From SCUS01 sp966211675 (GTDB taxonomy: Bacteria > Myxococcota_A > Polyangia > Polyangiales > Ga0077539), in the NCBI GenBank assembly GCA_966211675.1, contig CBIHPK010000008.1, forward strand, positions 1 to 64,000: a stretch of DNA of 64,000 nucleotides, given 5' to 3'. How positions within the stretch are numbered: position 1 is the stretch's first letter; the number at the start of each line of letters is the position of its first letter. The notes under the pieces are model-generated. The model was not told the DNA's origin. It made no database searches and saw only the letters and a list, made by a program, of their open reading frames with translations. The position numbers and the translations under genes were made by a program. Below are positions 15,620 to 23,233 of this stretch, piece by piece.

Positions 15620-17562
15620 CGGTCCCCTTCGTCCCACTCACCGCCGCCGAGCGCATCGACGCTCGCGACGCCTGGGAGGTGTCCCAGATGGGGCGGCCGA
15701 TCCCGTCGCAGTTCCGCCCGGCGGCGATGAAGGTCGCGCAGCACTGCCTCGCGCGCGCCTATGATCACGACGACGAGGCGGGCGCGCGGCCGCTGTTCGT
15801 GCATCCCGACGGCGGGCGCGAGGGCGCGCCGGACGTCTGCGGCCACAATGAGACGTGGGCGGTGCGCGAACTCGCCGAGTGGATCAGAAGGACCACGCGA
15901 ACGCCCCGCGCGAAGGGCACGGGCTGGATGTATTCCCCCGGTCACTCCACCGAGGGCGACGGTCCGGGGCCGCTGCCGCCACTCCAGCGCACCGACGCGC
16001 GGTGCCGCACGCTCGGATGGTTGCTCTTCGACGCTGACGGTGTGGGGGAGTGGACGGCGGCCACCAACGCGCTCGGGAACATGGGCGGTGCGTTCGTGCG
16101 CTCGCGCTCAAGCGGGCACTGCACGCTCCCCGCGTGCGACCTCCCCGCGCACCGGGGCGGTGCGGTGAAGTGGCACCTGGCAATCCCGCTGCGCGCGCCC
16201 TGGACGCCCCCGGCCAACGTCAACGCCGCGCGGGCAGTGTGGAAGGGCGAACTCTACGCGGCCGCTCGCTTCGTGCTGCACGTGGTTGGCGAACTCTCGG
16301 GCAAGGGTTTCGACAAGCCGCTCGACCAGTTGCTCGCGCGCATGTACGTCGGGGCGCCCTGCGACCTCGCGCACGGGCGCGTCCCCCGCGAGGTAGTGAA
16401 CCGCGACGGCCTCGGCTTCGACGTCGCGGCTTGCTGGGCGGGCCTCGAAGAACTCGGCGTGGTCGACCCGGCCGAGGCGCGGGCCGAGCGCGAGCGCCGG
16501 TCGGCGCCCGGCAGCACCGCATGGACCTCCGAGGGCGACCCGCCGATGGTCGCGGCGTTCCACGCGGCCGGCCTCTACGTGCGGCCGCTCTCCAACGGCA
16601 ATCACGCCGTCACCTGCCCGTGGGAGGCGACGCACACCACTGGGCGCACCCGCGACACGAGCACGGTGCTGTTCCCCAACGGCATCTTCCATTGCTCGCA
16701 TAGCCACCCCGAGGGCAAGGGCGCCGGGGGGATGCGCGAGGTCCTGGCGATCCTCCCCGAGGATGCCCGGGACGCCCATGAGCGCGCTCGGCCTCGGCTC
16801 GCGGTGCTCCTGGCGCCAGCGGTGCGGCCCGTCTCCGCGGTCAGCGATGTCCGCGACGCGGCCTACCGCTCTGTCCTCGGAGCGCTCGGGCTCTCCAACG
16901 CCCACCGCGGCGAGCTGCGCGCGCGCGGACTCGACGACGGGACGATAGAGACGAACGCCTACCGCACGTTGCCCCCGGGTGAGCGCGCGGCGCTCGGCGC
17001 GACGGTCGCCAGCGCGGTCGGAGACGAGGCCGCCGCGGGCGTGCCGGGCCTCGGGCGCACCGGCGATGGACGGTGGACGCTCGTCGGCTGGCCGGGGCTG
17101 CTGATCCCCGTGCGCGGCCTCGACGGGCGCATCGCCGCGCTTGAGGTTCGGCGCGCGGATGGGACCACCGTCGCCATCAGTAGCCGCAGGGTCGGAGGTG
17201 CGGCGGCGATGAGGGCCGTGCACGTGCCGCTCGCCGCACGCGCGCTGCGCGGCCGCCAGCTCGTGGTGACGGTCGGTGCGCTCGCGGCGGACGCGGCCAC
17301 GGTGCTCTGCGGGCGGCCGGTGCTCGGGCTACCCGAAGCGGAGGCCTGGCGCCTGGCGGTCGATGCCGTCGAGGCATGGGGCGGGACGGATGTGGCGGTG
17401 GCTCTGGGGGCCGCGACGCCGACGGTGGCTCGCTGCGCCCGGATGTTGGTGGACGCCATGCGGAGGTCGGGCGCCCGCACGGCGGTCTGGCGGTGGGACA
17501 GCGCGCGATGTGGACTCGACAGTCACCTCGCGGCGAAGCGGCGGGGCGAGGTGATCTCGTGA
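15616..17562 (+). CDS. AEP-like primase with zinc finger and decayed Toprim-like region
   Basis: 648 aa. The N-terminal half fits an archaeo-eukaryotic primase: acidic LLFDADG at about 136-142, a WHLAIPL strand near 184-191 in place of the usual sxH motif, and a later FDKPLDQLLARMY near 232-245 for the third acidic/basic motif. A CPWEATH...FHCSHSH cluster (about 333-364) looks like a zinc-binding element. The C-terminal half (about 415-630) resembles DUF3854/Toprim proteins, but the catalytic Glu is replaced (VVTVGALAADAATVL near 550) and no DxD remains. The role is probably priming of element replication together with the SF3 helicase next door. ATGA and GTGA overlaps couple it to both neighbours. 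Confidence 0.6.
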   Translation: MTVPFVPLTAAERIDARDAWEVSQMGRPIPSQFRPAAMKVAQHCLARAYDHDDEAGARPLFVHPDGGREGAPDVCGHNETWAVRELAEWIRRTTRTPRAKGTGWMYSPGHSTEGDGPGPLPPLQRTDARCRTLGWLLFDADGVGEWTAATNALGNMGGAFVRSRSSGHCTLPACDLPAHRGGAVKWHLAIPLRAPWTPPANVNAARAVWKGELYAAARFVLHVVGELSGKGFDKPLDQLLARMYVGAPCDLAHGRVPREVVNRDGLGFDVAACWAGLEELGVVDPAEARAERERRSAPGSTAWTSEGDPPMVAAFHAAGLYVRPLSNGNHAVTCPWEATHTTGRTRDTSTVLFPNGIFHCSHSHPEGKGAGGMREVLAILPEDARDAHERARPRLAVLLAPAVRPVSAVSDVRDAAYRSVLGALGLSNAHRGELRARGLDDGTIETNAYRTLPPGERAALGATVASAVGDEAAAGVPGLGRTGDGRWTLVGWPGLLIPVRGLDGRIAALEVRRADGTTVAISSRRVGGAAAMRAVHVPLAARALRGRQLVVTVGALAADAATVLCGRPVLGLPEAEAWRLAVDAVEAWGGTDVAVALGAATPTVARCARMLVDAMRRSGARTAVWRWDSARCGLDSHLAAKRRGEVIS

Positions 17563-19583
17563 TCGGAATGGCTGACCTGACGACCGTGGCCCCCGCGGAA
17601 CCCACGGCGGCCGACCTCGGCATCGACGAGGCGTTCGACGGCGAGGCCTCGCACGCGGCGCGGGAGGCCCACCGCGACGCCTCGCGCGTCGGCGCGTCCG
17701 ATCCTCTCGCCGGGTTGCCAGAGCGGATCAAGGCGGAAGGTCGCCCCGAGCTCGCGCGCGACCCAGTGGTGGTCAACGCGCTCGTGGAGCTTGAGGAGAT
17801 CGACGCCCCCGAGTTCACCCGGGTGTGCCGGGAGTTGCGCACGGCCGGCGTGCGCGCGAAGGACCTCGACACGGACCTCCGCCGACGGCGCGCGGAGCGG
17901 AAGGCCGAGTCTAAGGCCGCCGACGAGCTGCGACGAGCGGCTGAGGCCGCCGCGAGGCGCGCGGCACGGATGCGCGTCGCGGCAGCCGCGCGGGCCGAGG
18001 GCGAGGCCCGCAGCGAGCCCGTGCCCTCCGACCCCAGCTCCGCGTGGGCCGAGGGCGAGTGGACCGACCTCGGGAACACCGAGCGGATGGTACGCGGGCA
18101 CGGCGCCGACTTCCGCTACTGCGCTCGGCAGAACTCGTTCTATTGCTGGGACGGCACGCGCTGGCGCCGGGAGGGTGACGAAGGCGCCGTCATGCGCTTC
18201 GCCAAGGCCACCGTGGGGCGCTTCATGGAGGAGGCGACCGACGACCACGCGCGCAAGTGGGCCACGAAGTCCCAGGCGGTAAAGCTCCTCTCGGCGATGG
18301 TGCACCTCGCCAAGAGCAACCAGGCCGTCCAGATCGAGCCCGACAACTTTGACGCTGACCCGTGGCTGCTCAACTGCCTCAACGGCACGCTCGACCTCCG
18401 CACGCGCGAGTTGCGTCCGCACCGCCGCGAAGACCTCATCACCAAGTGCGTGAGCGCCTCCTACGACCCGAGCGCCGAGGCCCCGCGGTTCCGGCGCTTC
18501 CTGGAAGAGGTGCTGCCGAACCCCGCCGTGCGCGCGTACGTCCTGCGGCACCTCGGCTACTCGCTCACGGGCGTGATCCGGGAGCACGCGATCGTCTTTC
18601 ACCACGGCGGAGGACGGAACGGGAAGGGCACCCTCATCGCGGTGATCCTGCACCTCCTGGCCGACTACGCGACGGCGGTGCCGACCGCGATGCTCATGGC
18701 GAAGAAGCACGACGCCCACCCGGCCGACCGGATGATGCTCATGGGCGCGCGCCTGGCGGTGGCGTCCGAACCCGAGGAAGGGCGCGCGCTCGACACGGCC
18801 GTGGTGAAGCTCCTCACCGGCGGCGACACCATCGTGGCGCGCGGCATGAACGAGAATTTCATCAAGTTCCGGCCCACCCACAAGCTTTGCGTGCTCTGCA
18901 ACCCGAAGCCCGTGATCGAAGAGCAGACGCGCGCGATTTGGGACCGCATCCATCTCACGCCGTGGGGTGTCACCTTCGAGGGCCATCAGCAGGACACCAC
19001 GCTCGACGAGAAGCTCCGGGCTGAGGCCGACGGCATCCTGCGCATCCTCGTCGAGGCCTGCGCAGAGTGGCAGCGCGACGGGCTCTCGCCCCCCGACGAG
19101 GTGCGCGCCGCCACGCAGGAGCTCAGGAAGGAGAACGACGAGGTCGGGGAGTTCTTCGACGAGCGGTGCCTCGTGTCCTCGGGGCGTGAGGTCAAGGCGG
19201 CCGCGACCGCGCTCTACAAGGGATACGCCGCGTGGTGCGAGGCCGGTGGCCGGCGCTCGATGTCGCCTCACGCGTTCGGGCGCCAGCTCATGGCGGACCC
19301 GAAGCGGGGCGTCACCAAGTCGAAGTACGCCGGCATCTCCATGTACTGGGGCGTCCGGCTGTTGACCGAGGTGGAGCGGCGGGAGCGGACCGAGCAGGCG
19401 GAGTCCAACGCGCACCCCGACGCTCACGCGGCCGAGGGGGGTACCCCCCCGAGCGATGGGGAGCTTCTGGGAGAGGCCAGAAGCGCCCCCGAGGGCGCGG
19501 CGTCTATGTCTGGGGAGGATGGGGAGGATGGGGAGGGGGGTTCCGACGTGGACCCGTGGAGCAGCCCGGAGGTGCCGTGGTGA
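17559..19583 (+). CDS. P4-type primase-helicase (D5_N plus SF3 helicase)
   Basis: 674 aa from the GTG at 17559, which overlaps the previous stop (GTGA) and has GGGGCGAGG seven bases upstream; ATG at 17568 is the alternative. The N-terminus is a charged helical region (DLRRRRAERKAESKAADELR). The D5_N-like segment begins near 180 (FYCWDGTRWRREG). The SF3 ATPase has Walker A GGGRNGKGT near 350 and downstream LAVASEPEEGRALD...LLTGGDTIVARG and LCVLCNPKP, all typical of phage/plasmid P4-family primases. It should unwind DNA at the element origin. The C-terminal tail is acidic and ends PWSSPEVPW. Short direct repeats start within its last codons. Confidence 0.88.
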   Translation: MIGMADLTTVAPAEPTAADLGIDEAFDGEASHAAREAHRDASRVGASDPLAGLPERIKAEGRPELARDPVVVNALVELEEIDAPEFTRVCRELRTAGVRAKDLDTDLRRRRAERKAESKAADELRRAAEAAARRAARMRVAAAARAEGEARSEPVPSDPSSAWAEGEWTDLGNTERMVRGHGADFRYCARQNSFYCWDGTRWRREGDEGAVMRFAKATVGRFMEEATDDHARKWATKSQAVKLLSAMVHLAKSNQAVQIEPDNFDADPWLLNCLNGTLDLRTRELRPHRREDLITKCVSASYDPSAEAPRFRRFLEEVLPNPAVRAYVLRHLGYSLTGVIREHAIVFHHGGGRNGKGTLIAVILHLLADYATAVPTAMLMAKKHDAHPADRMMLMGARLAVASEPEEGRALDTAVVKLLTGGDTIVARGMNENFIKFRPTHKLCVLCNPKPVIEEQTRAIWDRIHLTPWGVTFEGHQQDTTLDEKLRAEADGILRILVEACAEWQRDGLSPPDEVRAATQELRKENDEVGEFFDERCLVSSGREVKAAATALYKGYAAWCEAGGRRSMSPHAFGRQLMADPKRGVTKSKYAGISMYWGVRLLTEVERRERTEQAESNAHPDAHAAEGGTPPSDGELLGEARSAPEGAASMSGEDGEDGEGGSDVDPWSSPEVPW

Positions 19584-19712
19584 TGCGACCGGTAGACCGA
19601 TGCCATGGGGAGCTTCCCGGGGAGACCTCTGGCGCCCCACCCCTGGACGGAGTCGCCTTGTTTCTGAGCGCTTTCGCCTCCGCGAAGGTGCGCAGGGGCG
19701 CATGGGGAGCTT
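19456..19712 (+). repeat. Direct repeats around the end of the SF3 helicase gene, candidate satellite origin
   Basis: ATGGGGAGCTT occurs at 19456-19466, 19605-19615 and 19702-19712. Related ATGGGGAGGATGGGGAG lies at 19519-19535 and the inverse CTCCCCATCC-type sequence near 19827-19838. The first copy is in the helicase gene, the rest in the gene-free stretch 19584-19932. Repeats beside a P4-type helicase suggest an origin or integrase arm sites. Confidence 0.45.
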
Positions 19713-19932
19713 TGGCCGAACCCCTCAGTCCGTATACGCATGACGTTGCGCGCCCCCTGTGCGCGGCAGTGTCCCCTATGGGGCGCGCGGTACTCACGTA
19801 TGCGCGTGCGGGGGGCGGCGGAAATCCTCCCCATCCTCCCTATGGAGGGGGGGACCCCCACCGACGACGATCCAGGGCGCTCCACATCGCTCCGGCGGGA
19901 CGCACCGCGGCGGGCGGCGGCTGGAGGTCGAC

Positions 19933-20355
19933 GTGAGCCGACCCGCCGCCACGCGCGTGCTGCCGCTCCCGCTCTACGTGTCGGCCAGCGACGTCCAGCA
20001 GCAGCTCGGCGTCGGACGCGCGACCGCGTACGAGTTGCTCCGCGCGGCGTCCGGCCGCACCACAAACGATCCCGCGTCCGGCCGCTCCCTTCGGGTGCGC
20101 CTCGACGCCTGGCAGTCCTTCCTGGAGACGAGGTACCCCGCATGTCCGACGTTCGACTCTTCCGCCGCCGCCGCAACAACCGCCCCTGCGGCCCCTGGAT
20201 CGCGTGGGGCTACGACAACGCCGGCCAGCGCTGGAGCGAGTCCACGAAGCAGATCGACCGCAAGGCCGCGGAAGACGTCGCCCGTGGCCTTGAACGTGAT
20301 CACGCTTCCCCCGGTGCCGCAGCCGCGCGGGCGGCGACGCTCGCCGACGCCGTGA
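19933..20355 (+). CDS. Excisionase/AlpA-like HTH protein overlapping the integrase
   Basis: 140 aa from the GTG at 19933. The N-terminal third carries a winged-HTH of the excisionase type: LYVSASDVQQQLGVGRATAY, then LRVRLDAWQSFLETRYP. The remaining part, from 20142, lies inside the integrase gene in another frame and is low-complexity, so the functional protein may be only the first 70 residues. Such proteins direct excision or activate element genes. The integrase begins in the -1 frame relative to this gene, the same arrangement as in the neighbouring prophage. The upstream 350 bases (19584-19932) hold only repeats. Confidence 0.55.
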   Translation: MSRPAATRVLPLPLYVSASDVQQQLGVGRATAYELLRAASGRTTNDPASGRSLRVRLDAWQSFLETRYPACPTFDSSAAAATTAPAAPGSRGATTTPASAGASPRSRSTARPRKTSPVALNVITLPPVPQPRGRRRSPTP

Positions 20356-21368
20356 CGCTCCTGCTCGCCAACCGGCGCGGACTAGCCAAGGCCGGCAAGC
20401 GCTCGGAGGCCACGGTGCAGTTCTACGAGTTCAAGACCGGCCACTGGCGCCGGCTGCTCGGCGATAGCTTCCTGCTCTCGCAGCTCTCGGCGGCGCCCAT
20501 CGACAAGGCGATCGAGGCCCGGCGCGAGGAGGGCGCCACCGAGCACACCATCGCGAAGGAGCTCGTCGCGCTGCGCTGCGCGCTCAAGCTCGCGGTGCGC
20601 GCGGGCATCTGGCAGGGCAACCCGGCCGCCGTGCTGCCGGTGCTCTTCGCGACGGAGTACACGCCCCGCACCCGCACGCTTTCCCGGGCCGACCTCCAGA
20701 AGCTCTTCACCGAGCTCGAAGCCAACCCCGCCGCGATGGTGGCGTTCATGGTCGCGACGGGCGCCCGGTGGAGCGAGGCCGAGTCGGTGCTCGCCGCCGA
20801 GGTGCACAAGGTCGGGCTGGTTCACCTGCGCGGCACGAAGACCAGCGCGGCGGACCGCGTCGTGCCGGTGCTGCACCCCGAGGCGCTAGAACTCTTGCAG
20901 TACGCGATCAAGCACGCGGCGCCGGGCGAGGGGGGGCGGATGTTCGCCCTGTGGAAGTCGCCCAACAACGCGCTGCGCCGGGCGTGCGAGCGAGCGAAGA
21001 TCGACCACACGAGCTTCAACGACCTGCGCCGCACCTTCGCCACCTGGTTGAGGGAAGAGGGCGTTTCGGCGGAGCTGATCGCGCCGGCCATGGGCCACAC
21101 CACCACGGCGATGGTGCAGAAGGTCTACGGGCGCCTGACCCCGGCGGCGCTGCGAAACCTGCTGGCCACCGCGCTCGGCATCGCGTCCGAGAGTGCAGCA
21201 GCGAGTGCAGCAGATGTGCAGCAGACGGACGCAGATCGGGCGGACGCACCGGACGAATCGGACGTCGCTGAAATGCAAAAGGCCCGGAAAACCGGGCCTT
21301 CTGCGGTGGGACATCTCGGACTTGAACCGAGAGCCAATGGATTAAGAGTCCACTGCTCTACCAATTGA
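20142..21368 (+). CDS. Tyrosine integrase whose 3' end runs into tRNA-Lys
   Basis: 408 aa from the ATG at 20142. It starts with a basic arm-binding-like segment (MSDVRLFRRRRNNRPCGPWI), then a core-binding domain. Catalytic residues are Arg in ATGARWSEAESVL, Lys in LRGTKTSAADR, FNDLRRTFATW (the usual His replaced by Asn), GHTTTAMV and Tyr in VQKVYGRLT. The last about 30 codons run through a terminator hairpin (21279-21300) and about 60 bases into tRNA-Lys; the stop at 21366-21368 is formed by tRNA sequence. The integration site is therefore the 3' part of that tRNA, and the C-terminus depends on the att junction. It mediates insertion and excision of the satellite. Confidence 0.85.
   Translation: MSDVRLFRRRRNNRPCGPWIAWGYDNAGQRWSESTKQIDRKAAEDVARGLERDHASPGAAAARAATLADAVTLLLANRRGLAKAGKRSEATVQFYEFKTGHWRRLLGDSFLLSQLSAAPIDKAIEARREEGATEHTIAKELVALRCALKLAVRAGIWQGNPAAVLPVLFATEYTPRTRTLSRADLQKLFTELEANPAAMVAFMVATGARWSEAESVLAAEVHKVGLVHLRGTKTSAADRVVPVLHPEALELLQYAIKHAAPGEGGRMFALWKSPNNALRRACERAKIDHTSFNDLRRTFATWLREEGVSAELIAPAMGHTTTAMVQKVYGRLTPAALRNLLATALGIASESAAASAADVQQTDADRADAPDESDVAEMQKARKTGPSAVGHLGLEPRANGLRVHCSTN
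21277..21300 (-). terminator. Rho-independent terminator downstream of tRNA-Lys
   Basis: AAGGCCCGG (21279-21287), loop AAAA, CCGGGCCTT (21292-21300): a 9-bp stem. Read on the minus strand it is followed by TTTTGCATTTC. It ends the tRNA-His/Arg/Lys transcript and lies inside the 3' end of the satellite integrase frame. Confidence 0.75.
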
Positions 21369-21379
21369 GCTAATGTCCC
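21307..21379 (-). tRNA. tRNA-Lys(CTT)
   Basis: Minus strand. The acceptor stem GGGACAT pairs with ATGTCCC, the D-arm is AGCTCAATTGGTAGAGCA, the anticodon loop contains ACTCTTAATC (anticodon CTT) and the T-loop is GGTTCAAGTCC. The discriminator is A and CCA is not encoded. It is the attachment-site gene of the satellite element to its left. Confidence 0.95.
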
Positions 21380-21448
21380 GAAGCGGAGGAGGCGTGTATC
21401 TCAGAGCGAAACCGCTGTCAACAAACTTGTCGTCTATCTGCTCTTCGG

Positions 21449-21521
21449 CGCGCCCGAGAGGGGTCGAACCTCTAACCCTCGGATCCGAAGTCCGATGCTC
21501 TATCCATTGAGCTACGGGCGC
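21449..21521 (-). tRNA. tRNA-Arg(TCG)
   Basis: Minus strand. The acceptor GCGCCCG pairs with CGGGCGC, the D-arm is GCTCAATGGATAGAGC, and the anticodon stem TCGGA/TCCGA encloses the loop CTTCGGA (anticodon TCG). The T-arm is AGAGGTTCGACCCCTCT. It reads CGA codons. Confidence 0.93.
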
Positions 21522-21540
21522 AAATCGACACTAGAAGCGG

Positions 21541-21614
21541 GGTGACCGACGGGGATTGAACCCGCGACCATCGGAGCCACAATCCGATGCTCTACCAGCT
21601 GAGCTACGGCCACC
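21541..21614 (-). tRNA. tRNA-His(GTG)
   Basis: Minus strand. The acceptor GTGGCCG pairs with CGGTCAC, including one G-U pair. The anticodon loop is TTGTGGC (anticodon GTG). The extra G at -1 opposite C73, the histidine identity element, is visible. It is probably first of the minus-strand His-Arg-Lys transcript. Confidence 0.95.
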
Positions 21615-21745
21615 GAACCTAAGGGGGAAGCCTTCTACCCCAGGTCGATCGCGATGTCATCTACCTGTTTGCAAAAAAAACCGAGGCCGGTACGCCGGGC
21701 CGGAGAGAGCGTGATAGGGTCACGCTCACCTTCCGCGCTGGCGGA
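21615..21745. promoter_or_regulatory. Divergent promoter region between the two tRNA groups
   Basis: 131 bases separate the leftward tRNA-His and rightward tRNA-Pro genes, with no open gene. An A-rich run (21673-21680, reading T-rich leftward) and TTGCAA lie in the middle. Promoters for both tRNA transcripts must lie here, but I cannot assign -35/-10 boxes with confidence. Confidence 0.4.
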
Positions 21746-21819
21746 CGGGGTGTAGCACAGCCTGGTAGTGCACTAGCTTTGGGAGCTAGATGTCGTGGGT
21801 TCGAATCCCTCCACCCCGA
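21746..21819 (+). tRNA. tRNA-Pro(TGG)
   Basis: The acceptor CGGGGTG pairs with CACCCCG, the anticodon stem CTAGC/GCTAG encloses the loop TTTGGGA (anticodon TGG), and the T-arm is GTGGGTTCGAATCCCTC. The discriminator is A. It is first of the rightward Pro-Arg pair. Confidence 0.95.
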
Positions 21820-21833
21820 CCCCCTCTTCGTCC

Positions 21834-21907
21834 GTGCCCGTAGCTCAATCGGATAGAGCAGCGGCCTTCTAAGCCGCCGGTTGCGCGTTCGAGTCGCGCC
21901 GGGCACG
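21834..21907 (+). tRNA. tRNA-Arg(TCT)
   Basis: The acceptor GTGCCCG pairs with CGGGCAC, the anticodon stem GCGGC/GCCGC encloses the loop CTTCTAA (anticodon TCT), and the T-arm is TTGCGCGTTCGAGTCGCGCC. Its 3' end faces the prophage integrase, so it is the likely prophage attachment gene. Confidence 0.95.
21865..21907 (+). other. Putative prophage attachment site (tRNA-Arg 3' end)
   Basis: The integrase gene reads toward this tRNA from 105 bases away, the standard layout for an att core overlapping a tRNA 3' half. The exact core cannot be defined because the other prophage end is outside the window. Confidence 0.5.
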
Positions 21908-21955
21908 CCGTAAAACCCCTGATTCTCCCGCCGAATCCGATCCGACCCCCGCCGC

Positions 21956-22012
21956 CCTGTACCGTACCAGACCGCCCGTTTCCGGACCGTTAGCGTACAA
22001 GTACGGTACAGG
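21956..22012. repeat. Inverted repeat between tRNA-Arg and integrase
   Basis: CCTGTACCGTAC (21956-21967) and GTACGGTACAGG (22001-22012) form a perfect 12-bp inverted repeat with a 33-base spacer, ending exactly at the integrase stop codon. Additional GTAC units lie in and beside the arms. It could be integrase arm-binding sites next to attL, or a weak terminator for int. Confidence 0.55.
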
Positions 22013-23233
22013 TCACCCGCCGCGGCGCAGGGGGATCACCGCCGCGAGATCGGGGCGCGCCAGCATCGCCGCGAAGCCCAGGTCGAGCGCGGGGCGTGCG
22101 GCGTCCGAGCGGTAGCGCCCCAGGTAGCGCTGCGTCGTCGTCAGGTCCGCGTGCCCCAGCAGGCGCTGCACATCGCGGATGGACACGCCGGGGGTGCGGC
22201 TCATCTCCGTGGCGAACGTCCTGCGGCAGTCGTGCATCCCGGGCGGATCCCCCGGGAGCCCTGCGCGGGTCCACGCCGCGGCGAGTCGCTCGATCACCCA
22301 GTGGTCCCCGAGCACCAGGCGCTTCCCGTTGATCCCGCGGGCCACGTCGCGCCACGCGATCATCTCCCGCGCGAGCCCAGCGACCGACGCCGGTACGGGG
22401 ACGTCCCTCTCCTCGCGGTCCTTCGGTCGCCACCCGTCGTAGGCCTGGACGCGCACCACGTCCTCGCCCACGTCCACCGCGCGCAGGTGCCGCAGCTCGT
22501 CGAAGCGCAGGCCCGTCTGCACCGCCAGCGCCACGAAGATCGCGAGGCCGCGGGCGTTGGCGCGCACCCGCGCCGCGATCTTCGGGCCCACGCGGTCGGG
22601 CGTTGATTCGATGGCGCGCACCACCTGCGACCACTCCGCAGGGGAGGGGATGAGCGGGTCCCGGTTGCGCGCGATCTCCTTCAAGTTCTTCCACGTCGCG
22701 AGCGCGCCGAGCTCGCACAGAGGAGGGGAGCGCTTCGCGGCCCACCGGGCCATCGCCCGAGCGATCTGGACGGTGCGGTTGATCGCCGCGTCCGTGAGGG
22801 CTCCGCGCTTGGGGTTCTTCTTGGCGTGTGTGGCCGGGCGCGAGGCGGCGTAGGTGGCGAGGGTGGCGGCGGTGATCTGGTCGATGCGGTCGACGCCGAT
22901 GGTGGTGACGAAGGCCCCGAGGCGGTAGCTGACGTTGGCGGCGTGGCGCGCGCTCCAGCGGTGCGCGTTCTCGGTGACGTAGAGCTTGGCGAGGGCGGCT
23001 AGGTCCGTTTCACGAGCTGCAAGAGCTGCTTTGTGATCGAGGGCTCCGGCGGCGAATCGCTGCGCCGCGAGGCGGTAGGCTTCTTCTTTCGAGGTGCCGT
23101 CGACGGGGACGCCGAGCGAGCGCCGGCCGACGCCGGGGACCTGGACCCACCACTGGTTGCCGCGCGGGAAGGGGTGGAGGACACCGCGCTTGCGGCGAGC
23201 CACCGGAGCAGCTCGCTTCTGAGAATTCGCCAC
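22013..23233 (-). CDS. Prophage tyrosine integrase
   Basis: 406 aa, GTG at 23233. Basic N-terminus (SQKRAAPVARRKRG), AP2-like arm segment (GNQWWVQVPGVGRRSLGVPV), core-binding domain about 70-190 and catalytic domain. Visible catalytic residues are Arg in QTGLRFDELRHL (near 240), Lys in GWRPKDREERDV, HDCRRTF (H-x-x-R, near 333), LLGHADLTTTQ and the Tyr in TQRYLGRY near 369. It catalyses recombination at tRNA-Arg(TCT). It is the last gene of the leftward operon and starts 235 bases inside the excisionase-like frame, in the -1 frame. Confidence 0.9.
   Translation of the reverse strand: MANSQKRAAPVARRKRGVLHPFPRGNQWWVQVPGVGRRSLGVPVDGTSKEEAYRLAAQRFAAGALDHKAALAARETDLAALAKLYVTENAHRWSARHAANVSYRLGAFVTTIGVDRIDQITAATLATYAASRPATHAKKNPKRGALTDAAINRTVQIARAMARWAAKRSPPLCELGALATWKNLKEIARNRDPLIPSPAEWSQVVRAIESTPDRVGPKIAARVRANARGLAIFVALAVQTGLRFDELRHLRAVDVGEDVVRVQAYDGWRPKDREERDVPVPASVAGLAREMIAWRDVARGINGKRLVLGDHWVIERLAAAWTRAGLPGDPPGMHDCRRTFATEMSRTPGVSIRDVQRLLGHADLTTTQRYLGRYRSDAARPALDLGFAAMLARPDLAAVIPLRRGG

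Larger units (their letters stand above)
14935..21379. mobile_element. Satellite-like integrative element next to tRNA-Lys
   Basis: The genes are a small HTH protein, two tiny genes, AEP-like primase, P4-type SF3 helicase, excisionase-like HTH and tyrosine integrase, reading rightward and ending in tRNA-Lys(CTT). Replication, regulation and integration functions are present but no capsid, packaging or lysis genes. This resembles P4-like satellites or plasmid-like integrative elements. The right boundary is the tRNA; the left boundary is estimated from the first element gene and its upstream palindrome, and no duplicated att sequence was found. Confidence 0.6.

Noticed and set aside
17523..19703. 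Minus-strand frame of 726 aa opposite the SF3 helicase
   Set aside because: Arg/His/Val-rich shadow; the opposite strand has Walker motifs.
21661..21906. 81-aa minus-strand frame over tRNA-Pro and tRNA-Arg
   Set aside because: It is the translated complement of tRNA genes (peptides such as GSGWRDSNPRHLAPKA are classic tRNA-derived false proteins).
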